Positions 25,801-37,800 of a stretch of DNA of 64,000 bases are shown here, piece after piece (positions within the stretch are counted from its first letter, which is position 1; each line of letters starts with the position of its first letter). Where the stretch lies: the NCBI GenBank assembly GCA_005406025.1, contig BGZK01001401.1, positions 62,001-126,000 of the forward strand. The letters run 5' to 3'. Under the pieces are notes generated by a model that did no database searches, had not been told where the DNA came from, and saw only the letters and a list, made by a program, of their open reading frames with translations. The position numbers and the translations under genes were made by a program. The stretch is from Eumeta japonica. Its lineage: Eukaryota; Arthropoda; Insecta; Lepidoptera; Psychidae.

Positions 25801-28800
25801 CTGAAAACTTGATACGATTGCGCCTAGTACATTTTAAGAAATCTCAAAAATAAAGTTTTCGGAAAATTAATATTTTAAATAACTTTTAGACTAAGTACTC
25901 TACCGATCGAAACCAAAATCTAATCAGCTCCTTTCCTTAAACACTTGCATCAACTGCCGTAAACTGCATAAAAATTGGTTGATTTCTTCAAGAGATATTT
26001 TGTTGGAGAAAAATTTTTCAAAAAGTGTTTTTTTTTTAATATTGTTCAAATTTGTCTATAGATATATTCCAAAATCTAAGCAACTTTTCTCGTTAAAAAC
26101 GCACTTCGATCTTCACAAATTTTATCAAAATCGGCTTATTCGTTCGAGAGATAACGTTCACGAAAAATAAAAAAAAGGCTTCTTCAAAGTATTATTAGAT
26201 ATTCTTAATGAATTGATATTGAGTACTCAGTTATCTTTTTCTGATTAAAAATTGTATCAGATTCCATAAAGCAGATAAAAATCGAACAACGCTTTCAAAA
26301 CACATAGTAGTTGAAAAATTAAAAGAATAGACAAATCTTTTTATACACATATAAATTTTTGAACTCTAAGAGCTCAAAAGTATTAAAATTATATTTTTGA
26401 GCTCACACAACTACAGAAAGTACTAAAATCGATCTCTTGAGCGAGCGAGTGAATTTATTAGTTTATTGTTACTTTATTTGTGACCGCTTTGAGCTCAAAA
26501 ATAGTAAGAGTTTAGGTAATAGCCTGCAGGGTCAAGTGTTTTTCAAATTTTTGAACTCAAAAACTCATATTAAATACTTATAACTCAAGGAGCTTAAAGA
26601 GATATCGATAAGTTTCACAACTAAAAGTCTTAGGGATGGCCTGCAGGGTCAAGCGATTTTCAGTTTTTTTACAATAATGCTTCATAATATTTCACAATAT
26701 TTAGAATTTTTTCATACTAAGATTTATCACTTCTGATATATCTCAGTATGAAAACTTCCACACAAATGTTATCCATGATACTTTTCGAAATTTCATAGAA
26801 ATGTTCCAAGTTTTCCGTACATGCTTTTCCTTAAACCTACACGATAGGTCTATACGTACCAATACTCAAATACCAGTTTGCTCAGACTAGTACTTACGTT
26901 TACAAAAATTGGTAAATTACATAGACAATGCACTCAAAAACTCAATACAACATTTACACTAGCTTATCTATTCTAAAATAAAAAAGCGCCGAAAACTGGA
27001 TTCATGTTTATCTTCTTTGTACATTAAAAATGTAGATAAATTCTAAGTATTTTGTATTATATCAGCTAAAATAGAAACCTCTCAAATCCTTTGGCTCAGA
27101 GATATATATCTAAAAAACTTTTCAAATATTCCGTTTTCCTGGCTTCAAAAATAAGAAAGAATTTTTCTAAAAAAGAATTTATCTTTGGTGTATATCTGTT
27201 GTAGCTTAGAATTCCCCACGCCGCATCCAGTTCAAACGAAGCAGCCCGTGAACGTACGAGGGATTTCCATCGCGCGTCTCGTAATAAAGTCAACGCCGCA
27301 TCCTGTATACATAGCAGCGCACTGCATACAGGATGATCCGGGCCGCCAGCTCGTATATTATTCACGCGCCATTTATGCGGCGAGCGGGCGCCGCCGGCGG
27401 CCCTCGGCCCGGCCGCGCCGCCCTGTAACGTTTTTATAACGAGACCCTAATTGAATGGCTCTCCGGGTAACCGAATGCTTAGATGGAATTATGAAATGTA
27501 TTATTTCGGTTCAAAAATGATTTTCATGTTTGATTGATAATTATAGCTTTTATATTACGCGAACTATCTATGCGAAAGTTATATGAGATAAGAGATTTCT
27601 AGATGCTTATGAAACCGTACCTAATCGTGCCTTCGTTCTTTTATGCGTCTGCGTGTTCACAAACTTAATTTAATTTAAAACGAAGATTATTTTCATTTTA
27701 CGTATTAGCTAAAAAAGAGAACAAACGAAATAGGATGTACCCTGTACAGAGAAGAAAGGAGGTTATTCGAGCTCCATACGTAATGTAGTTCGGTAGTGGG
27801 ACTATTCTGGATTGCGTTGCACAATACAATAATAATTTTCGTTTAGGTGAGAAATTATCTTATTCACGCAGAATTCACTTAGCGACCGAAGCTTACGCTA
27901 AATGTAACTCATAGATTCACTTAGTGCGTTTGCGAGTACTAATCAACACATGCACACACTATACAAATCGGTCCTTCTGATTGCAATATGCGAGATTGCT
28001 TAAAAACCACTCACTCTGCCTATCAGTTAGGAAGAAAAAAGTACACTCGTATGCGATAAGTAGTTCGTGAAAGAATATGTGTTCAAAAATTTGTTTTACG
28101 TGACCCTAAATTGTACAGCATGCCGTTTCGTAAGTCTATTGCGGCACAGACTGACGCTGTGTCGCTTGAAGATGTACTAACTCGCTCGCCACTGCCAATC
28201 TCAAGCTGCTACAATTTTAATCATCCTACTGATGCATATTGTCCCACAGGTCTTGTTTTGAGGTTCCGAGCCAAAATGGCAAAAACGAAACCTTATAATT
28301 TCGTCATATTCGTCCGTCCGCCGTATGTCACAGGAATTTTATTCAAAAACTACAAGACCTATGTTAATAAAATGAACACTATAGGTGTCTTGTATAAGGC
28401 GCTACTTAGTTTGGTACTTAAATAACAAAAATAAATATTTCTTGGGGGGCACTTCATACATACAACAGCTGAAATTTTTTTTTCAGCAAACATCAACGTG
28501 TAACATATATCTCGACAGTTCTTTAAAAGCGCTTTAAGGTTTTTATACAATTTTTCTGATTACGTGAATAATTTCGGAAATAATCGCTCCGAAAATAGTA
28601 GGAATTGTGGCTACCCTTCTATTTTGTAAACCGTATGTCCAAAAATATTAAAAAAAAATAACGTAGGTAACGCTTAATAAATACTTTCAACAAAAATTAT
28701 TTCGAACATTATCGAATATACTGTTTTTTAATCATTGCCGAAAAATTGTACTTCTCAACAAAAGGACGTAAGTCCTATGAACGTACGCTCTTTTGCTGAT

Positions 28801-31800
28801 GCACTTTAATTTACATTAATTTAATAGTAACAGTCGACATACCTACTTGTTTTTCTAGTTACAGAAGACCAAAGTGCTTATAACTTTTCCGTGCGAGAAA
28901 CATGAAAAAAATTTAGTAACGTACTTTTTTTCATTTGTAGTGCATTTCTTTGTAATAATGGCTTCGGAACCCTATAATGAGCATGACCCGACATGCCCTT
29001 GGTCAGTTTTTTTTATTATTGATTCAAATTCAATGACTTTGATTTATAGACTTCTATTGCATTTATAAATAACTAGCTTTTGCCCGAGGCTCCGCCAGCA
29101 TAAACTCGCTATAGTATGTATTGGCCATAAACACACACTTACATCTAACTCTACCGACTATCATCACGCTGCCAATTTCGCCAGATTTATGTTGACGTTG
29201 TGTCAATTTACTTCCTTATTTTTCTTCATTGATTCACATTCAGAAGATAGTGATGGCAATCCAAAATTTTATTTAAATAATAGTATTTTTTTTTTGAGTT
29301 AAGTTGAATATTTTCTCATAGGGTTGTCCTTGGTTCCATCAAATATACATAGCCTGTCGCCATGCAGTGCTTGCAATGCCTGTGTTTAGCAATGCTCTAC
29401 TCAGCCGTAGCTCTGTTTTTATGTGCATTTGTTGGGTAGTTGAATTGCATTCAGGCAAAACAGGGAATTCCCACCCACCTACAATCTCAAGCGGTCGTTC
29501 TGCTGCTTTTTTATTGTTTCCTCTTTATAACAGAGAGAAACTAAAAAAACTGAATAAGCACGCATGCGCACTCGGCACGTGGATAGACTTTCACGCCCTA
29601 GAAACATCTTCGTGAAGAAATTACTTTTTCGGCTTATCCTGGCTTTGGACTAGGCGCAAAAACGTCCCGAAATGTGATATTTTTTAAAGGTGACCTATTC
29701 AGCAGTAATGACTTTAGGAATTCTCGTATCAATACTCCAACATCTTATTCCTTTATTTCCGTGAACCATTCAAGTTTGGCAAAGGCTGCTTTAAACGAAT
29801 CTGCTAATAGATTCCGTGGACTATGCATACAAAGTGGTGGGAGGCGGCGCGTCATAGCCGGATCTGTAGAGAGGTGTCTTTAAATGGTTATCCGCGGTAG
29901 TGAAGAATTTCCCCGATGCGTCTTTCTAGAATCCAATAATAGTAGAGCGTCTAAGACCTGCGAAGTATGGAGATTTTTCACACAACGGTGGGTGTCAGCC
30001 GGTCTTCTGCTAAATTATTCCGCACCACTTAAAGTCTGTATAATGAAGTGATGACGGCGTGAACGAAAACTGAGAACGCTTATGTCATTAACTATCTTAT
30101 GCATACTTTGTAGAGTACACTGTTCCTGTAATGACATCTCACTCTTCCTACCTAACACGCTAGAACCGTGGAGACGAGTTTGACAGAAAATGCATGCCAC
30201 CGAACTCTATTTCACTTGTGTTCCGACACCAGCTCGACCCACTTTTTTAATCCGCCATCGGCTCTAATAGTTTCGTCAATTATCTCTACCGAGTGTTCTC
30301 CTCCGGCTCTGACCTCCGGCTATCGGCGTATAGTCCGCATATCGCCCGTCCCCGATCGCGGAGTGCCGGCAGCGCCCTCTATCCGAGGCCGGCACTTCAA
30401 GCGAAGGCCGCGGCGGAGTGCGACAACGCGGCGTAGTGCCTGCGCCTGACGTATCGCAATTGGCGACACAGATTCGAGAGGAAATGTCGAATAGATTATT
30501 GAGCTCCCGATTTTTGTACACGTTCGCAAGAAATAAATTTTTTCTACTGAGTCTCAGACGCCACTTACCGTCATAACACACCACCTCAAGATGCGAATGC
30601 CAAAATTACAAATGTTTGCTCATAGTTTTGAGAGATTTTTAAAAAAGAAGGTTTTACTAATTATAAACACTCTTTTTAATTTCATAATATTAACAAAGCT
30701 AGCTTCTTGCTAAGCTAAAAATTTCATTTTTAGCTTAGCAAAACTAAAAATGAAATTTATTTGCTCTAGAGAAACTATAAACCCGTTACGCTGAAAATTT
30801 TTCACAGCTCGCAAATACAACAGCTTCTTAATAATTTTATATGTTAATTATTATTTTTTAATATAATCTCTTTTACATTCTGTGTACTTTTTAATCCGTT
30901 CGAACAATTTCTCAAAATATAAAAGTCATTGATCTATAGGCATGCTTTTCACATGCTGGTTGAAATGTATCGCAGTCCTTTCTGACTCCATAAATGTCAA
31001 AACTCCCATGTAATTTTACATTTTTGGAAAATTGAGGAATCACATGATACGAGCTCCGAAATATGGGAAAAATGGGTCACGAACTTCACCTTTGCAGAAG
31101 TCAAAAATGACTTTGTTTTATTAACTACGTGCAGAAAAGCATTTATTTGACTCAGAGTGAACTGTCGTTCTTTCTGTTTTGAATGGAGTGATGCAACATT
31201 AGCCACATTTTCTTCAATGATGCGCGGCGGCTGAGAGTCGACCCCGCCGTGTCTACGTCACGTTGAGAACGGTACTCAGCTAAGGTACTTCTCCCCTAAA
31301 GGCATTTTCAATAGCCAGTGCAATATTGAAGCGAAGGGTAGCTTTTAAATTGTTAAAAATCGTCCGCCATAAAATCTTTCTACCTCAATTCCGTTTTTAC
31401 GACGAACGATAAACTTTTATTTGCAAGAAAAAATGATTAAATGGAGTAGTAAATCATGTCCTACGTTTTTAAAAAAGAAAACCATTCGTAATTTAAGCCC
31501 TTATATGTGGTCACGCACGAGTGCAAAATTTTAATACACATCCTAAACTGTACTTTTATTCTTTATGAGGTGAAATTGCGTTCCGATAGAAATACAGGTT
31601 TTTTTTGTGTGATTTTATTGCTAATATCACGATAAAAAAAAATCGTTTAATATACGCTAACATCGGAAAAGGCGACGGACGCGTAAAAAATCAACGGAGC
31701 CGTCGCTCGTGCCCCGCTTGATTTGCACGAGCCGAAATCCGGTTTGAATAAAACACGACACGGCAAACGAGAACGAATAAAACACAGCTCGGTCCTTTTA

Positions 31801-34800
31801 TTTTACTACCTACGGCGGTAATTTGTAGGAGCCATGCCGATGTGTAACGACACATGTAACTGGATACGGGAATCTTTAAAATGTTATAGACGAGGTTACG
31901 GGACGGGACAATGTTTTCTTTTATAGCCATATATCTAAATGATGTCTTATTAACAAATTACAACAGATTTATATAGTTCTTTGATTATTTTAATATTGCA
32001 TCGTTCATATAAGAATGAAGAATATTAGTAATACTCATAAAATGAAATCCATCCCCCCTTTTTATTCGTGCATTATGTTTTTGAAGTGAAACTTCTTTAT
32101 CGGCGTATGGGAGAAATTTTATAGCAATGTAACGTTTTTCTGTTACGCGCCATCTTTATCTGTTACGCGCCATCTTTATTTCTGGGTAACATTTTTCCGT
32201 TACGCGTCATATTTATTCAATGTTATTAATGTCATCGTGGCATAAACATAATTGTTACTAAGGCCACCTGTCACATATACTTTCTGTCAACACCCTAGAT
32301 CTATTTACAGTTTGTATATATTACATTTTCCTATTATCTAAGTTGAAACCTTTTCAACCGACATACATGAACTATATCTCACATTTTTCATTGAGTGACT
32401 CGATTTTATATGTAGCGTTCGATAATTTTCCTACAATTCTATATGGCCCTTTAGAACATCGCATTAATTGAAAAGTTTTACCTATCACCCTTCTAGGTAC
32501 ATATACCATTACCAAGTCTCCTACATGAAACTCTGAACATTTCTATTTCTGAAACTCAGTAGTGTCGTGAAAAATAATATTACAATTAAGAGATTAGCGA
32601 AAAAAATTTTATAAAGTAATTTGTATCCATGTCTATGATAATAAAAGCCTTTTGCATAAACTTTATCTAATTTAGCTTTATTTAACCAATTTCTGTGAAG
32701 TTGTAAATAGTAAATCATTTTTCGAAAAATGATGTCATAAAGAAGTTTCACTTCTTACGTGTGTACACTAATGCACACACACTTTTTTTTCTAGAAACAA
32801 TAGCCAGTTTGGCGTTGAATGCGAAATATTTAGTTATTTTTTTCAAATTTAATAATATTTTATTTCATATGTTATAACATAACACTTGAAATATGTCACA
32901 GATTTGGAAAAATTACGTCTTACCACTCGTTCAGACAGAAGTAGTCTCTCAAAAAGAACAGGCAAGATTCTAGTGGAGCTTTTTTCAAATATAAATATAT
33001 TCAAATATAAGTATACATATAACAAAGAAACAATATCACAAGAAGTCGAGCTGGTATTTTTCATGAATATTTCTTCTCTATATGTTCAGAAAATGTGTAG
33101 CGCCCTTTTTGACGAAGTATTTACTTAATGATGATTTTAAATTTGCGGTAGGGTAAATTTATATTTCGTGTATCGTCATAAACCTTATTGAACAAACGCA
33201 CACAGAGCTCCCTACATGAATCCGTGACCTTGTGTAGTCGACTAACATGTAAAAAGAATACATTTATATTTCTTGTATTGAGTTTGTCGCTATTTTTCTG
33301 CGACATTTCTAATTTTTTTCTTACGCGTATTAAATTTTCATATAGAAATATATCTGAGCTCGAGTTGGCGCCAAGTCAAACAAACAAAGCAAGCACAGCC
33401 ATACCATCAATATCTCGAAGCCACTCAAGAGCACTTTTTTTCTTCGGGGAGGTTTTTCGTTGTCCACTTTTTTATAACTTGCCAACAGATAGCGCTGCAG
33501 CGCATCAACTTCCATACCTTCCAAGCGACCTCTATGAAAATTAATACACAAACATATTTGAACTTGAAGAATATTTTCGCGCTTTCCTTTGCAACTTTGA
33601 CTTACATATAAAGGGCGAGCATCCGGCTTTGATATAATAAATAAAGAACTTTATCTATTACCACTTTACGGGCGCGCCACCTACCGAAATAATGTACAGG
33701 CGAGCTATAATAGACACATTCTATATACATATTATTATTTTCATCAGTTTTATCCAACATATTTCAATGCTTAGACATTTCTTGCTTCATTCTCTCTTCT
33801 GCTGCAAACACTACTGTCATTCCATATATCAATATGTATTCTTAACTCTATAAATGTTATAACCCAGAAGGAGCCATTCGAATAAATCTACTATTTTGTG
33901 CTTGTAATGTTACACGAATTAAATAATTTTTCGCAGCTTACGCTGTAAGCACTGTAACAAAAATTTTGAAGCGAGTGTATCGTTTTATTAAGAATAATAA
34001 AAAATTACAGTGTAGAGCATAAATATAATTTTTATACAGCAATTTTATACTGTAATTTAATGATTAATTATTTCGTCACAATTTACTATACTGTGAATGC
34101 GACTATATAATGAATTACAACTTTGAAATGCATTTATACATGTAGATTAAGTCAATTACAAGATAATTGATATGATATTAAAATAAGAAATCTGGACAAG
34201 TGCTAATAGAATTTGCACGCTGAGGGTTCCGTACAAACCTAATTATGTATATACTTATTTCAACCATCAAAAGTTCCGATGATTTTTGCCTATTTTCGAT
34301 ATTGATTCTGGAGAGATTTTAGTTCCAGGAATTCAGGTTTTAATTTTATTGCGAGTTTAAAAATGTAAGGCAAAAATAGCCATATAATGGCCGTATCTTT
34401 TGATTACGTTGACACTTATATGTTTATTTTTTCCACACCTTTAATTGTCCATAGACGTAAATATTTGATGGCAAATTCAACTTAATACCTCAACACATTC
34501 CTGAGAAAAAGGCTCTTGTCAGACGAATCGACAGATGAACAGACATACGATAAAGATATTCTATATAGGTTTCTTTTTCCTTTAGAGCTACCGAACTCTA
34601 AAATCATCAAAATCAATAAGCTTGGCAAAACTTCGTTTTGATTCCTTGTTTTTTCACTATCACCAAAGATAACGGGCGCCAAAAATAAATTAAAACAATA
34701 AATAAATTCAGTACTTGTCCATCACCAATATATCTCACATAGCTACTCCTCAATTTTTATAGCACTCGTCTAAAGCGTTGTTCCATACGTTACGGCCTGT

Positions 34801-37800
34801 ATTCAACTTCACATGCTTCCTTTTATGCCCTTATTTTCCCTCCATTTAGTTTTACTGCCCATCATAAATATGTTATGTTCATTTTTTATGCCCAGTTAAC
34901 CTACAGATACGTATTGTTATGGTGCATTTTATAAAAATTGTTTTTTCTCGCAATCCACCCAAATAATGGTATCATTACTACAGTTTTATAATATTCACAT
35001 GTTTGGACGTAATAACAATTACAAAGAGAAATTAACAAATCGTGTGTCAACAGTCCTAATTATGGCAACTCTATGGTAAATCAAGCTTTTATTTAAGTTC
35101 TTAAATCGTTTAAATCTATGTGTTGAAGTCGTTTTGGTAAATACGAAACAATTAAATGTCTCTGCGCATACAAACAAGCGCAAACGTACAACGTCGACGA
35201 CAACTCCGCTATTGATTACGCGGATGAATAAAGAGGTACTAAAAACAATATGGTATGGTTGCTGCTCAAACTGACTTATTTTAAATTAAAACAACGAAAA
35301 TTAATAACTTTGTGTCGTGTTGTTAAAAATTAATATTTTTAAACTCATTCCAGCCTTACAGCATTTACTCGCTTTCCGCATAAACGTATTTCATTATGCT
35401 TGTTTTTTAAAATATCATGACATAATTCGAATATGTCAGCAGTTAAAACATACACAATCTAATGGTTCAGCGAATTCTAACCATATGCAGTCTAACTCTA
35501 TGGGTAATCTTTACATCTCGAGATGGTACCACCAGAGTGCCTGAGTCACGAAACCTAGTATACCGGAGACGGAAATCAAATACTTATATAAGAGACCGAC
35601 TGAAAATCAAACTTTCAAACTGTTATTACCGATATCTTGATGGACGATAAATGATAATAAATAATTAAACGTGCGGCACTCGAGGACTGCCGCGGTAAAG
35701 CTATTGCATAGCATTTTTATCAACTTATGCAATTATAATTATTTATTTATTTATGCAGTATTTTTTTTCTTTGATATTAATTCAAGTTTTTCATCACTTT
35801 CTTCATTAATAAATGCACTTTGTTTATTCATATTTAAAACACTTTATACACAAATTTTACGCGTATAGCTATTCACCAACTGCTATTCACTGTTGTTACA
35901 AAGGTACACCTACGTGTACATATATACCTACATGTATACTTACGGGGCACATGCGGTGAGTGTGGCATTATAAAGATATGATAGATACCTATACACCTAT
36001 ATACTTTCTCGCAAACAGCTGCTTACGTATTCGTCCGATTTCGGAGCAGCTCGTCTCGATCCGTGCGAGCTTCGTACAGTCGTACCATATACATACACGT
36101 TAAGCGAACGCTCGACCGAGCTACGTGGTAGACGGAATGGGGGTGTTAGGTTTTACTTTCGTTACGGAATTTCTTGATTCGGTCGCCGCGCTCAAAGCCC
36201 GCGATAAAAACTATGCAAAAGCTTAAAAATGACAAATATGAACACGACAATATTTATCAACTACTCTTCGTTACGCAGGAGGAGATCGAAGACCGGCCTC
36301 GGGTGGCGACGTTCCTCAGCTCCTTGGCGGACTACTCGAACACCATCCCGACGGCGTCGAGCGGCGACCCCGACGCCCCCAAGCCCGCGCCGCCCGCGCG
36401 CATGGGCACGCTCATCGGAGTCTACCTGCCCTGCATCCAGAACATCTTCGGCGTGATCCTCTTCATCCGATTGACGTGGGTGGTGGGAACGGCTGGCGCC
36501 CTCAAAGGCTTCCTCATAGTGCTTACGTGCTGCTGTACGGTCAGTGTGCATCATCATAACTGGAGGGTTAAAGGGAAATCACTACCGATGAACATGTGTT
36601 TTTTTGGAACTAAAGAAACACTGCGTTTTGCAGAATAATTCTAACATGTAATAGAGAAATCTAAATCCAATATAATGGGTTAGAATTTTTGTTTTTCTTC
36701 TGCCCGTTTATTATGATATCGTACTAAAAAACACTGAACGGATTTTGATGGGATTTTTAATTCGATAAAATAAGGTCTGTCTCAACACTAAACCACATTT
36801 CATTGAATTCTATAGTCAACACGAATGAAGTAACGGGCAATAGTTAAGTAATATGAACGGGTCACGTCAACCAAGTCCCTTTTCTTATTGAATGTGATTC
36901 GAAAAATTGAAATTAAAGATTTGATGTGCGGTTAAATATTTTACGTAGTATGTCTCAAGTTGCTTGGGTTGAGAATTATGTTTTTTTTTTGTAACTGCGT
37001 TCTTAAATTTATTTTAAATAAAGAATTCAATATGTTAAACTCCTTTATGGCGTATTATATATTAAACATTATCGTGTATAATAAATAATACGAAATCCAT
37101 GACACGAGCTTTCATTTATAAATCATAAAAAGTATTCATATACTGTTGACCGGGACGTCATGTTTTTGAATAAAAGATACATTTTTATTTATGAAAAAAA
37201 ATTAATGTAATTACGTCACATTCTGGCAACCTGGCACCCGCACCAAGCTACGTACCGTAAAGAGGTCGTGACGTACTTTACGTTCCGCCATCTCGCTGTC
37301 CCATCAGACGATGCTGACGGCGATATCGATGTCGGCGATCGCGACCAACGGCGTGGTGCCGGCGGGCGGCTCCTACTTCATGATCGGCCGCTCGCTGGGG
37401 CCCGAGTGCGGCGGCGCGGTCGGCATGCTGTTCTACACGGGCACCACGCTCGCGGCCGCCATGTACATCGTCGGCGCCGTCGAGATCGTCCTGGTGAGTT
37501 CGACAGGCCTACGGCTGGGAGCGGCTGCGGCTCGGTGGGTGTGCGAGACCGGAAGGTCTGGCCGTCCGTCCGAGTCCGTTGCTCGCCACGGATTCGATAG
37601 ATTAGTTTTTAACTCGAGTCGAATCGAACCGCTCGCCACGTGCCTCGGGGAGCACGCCTCGTGATCGGCCGTGGACGCGTCGTCATCGCACCGGCGGCGA
37701 CGGTCGTTAGCGACATCCCAAGTCATAGGCCAGCACGGAGGGTTTAAGATCCCAGCCGCTCGATATTAAAAAAACGAGATGGATGTTGAAGAAGAGATGT

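Larger units (their letters stand above)
32083..32754. repeat. 18-bp perfect inverted repeats flanking the LTR fragment
   Basis: GAAGTGAAACTTCTTTAT at 32083-32100 is the exact reverse complement of ATAAAGAAGTTTCACTTC at 32737-32754. The sequence GCCGATAAAGAAGTTTCACTTC is one I remember as common in lepidopteran repeats. These may therefore be two opposite insertions rather than the termini of one element. The enclosed 636 bp holds the integrase remnant. Confidence 0.6.
10899..36278 (+). other. kcc: 25.4-kb kcc intron
   Basis: It joins the exon ending NLYLYH to the one beginning EEIEDRP. It contains GC-rich islands (11.7, 12.2, 14.8, 20.0, 21.5, 27.2, 30.3 and 31.7 kb), repeat copies R1-B, R2-B, R3-A/B, R4-A/B, a minisatellite, an LTR tail and several hairpins. 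No second gene could be supported inside it. Such a long first-half intron with islands is typical of regulated insect genes. Confidence 0.8.

Noticed and set aside
28111..28425. 104-codon plus-strand frame ([12 protein letters not shown])
   Set aside because: Its second half lies in a lepidopteran dispersed repeat and the first half shows no recognised domain.
36229..36557. Open frames on both strands overlapping the kcc exon (Arg/Pro-rich)
   Set aside because: They are shadows of the GC-rich KCC frame; the real frame matches KCC and has proper splice sites.
37268..37726. Other-frame and intron-extending frames at the TM2-TM3 exon
   Set aside because: The KCC frame ends at a strong GTGAGT donor at 37494; the rest is Arg-rich read-through or antisense.
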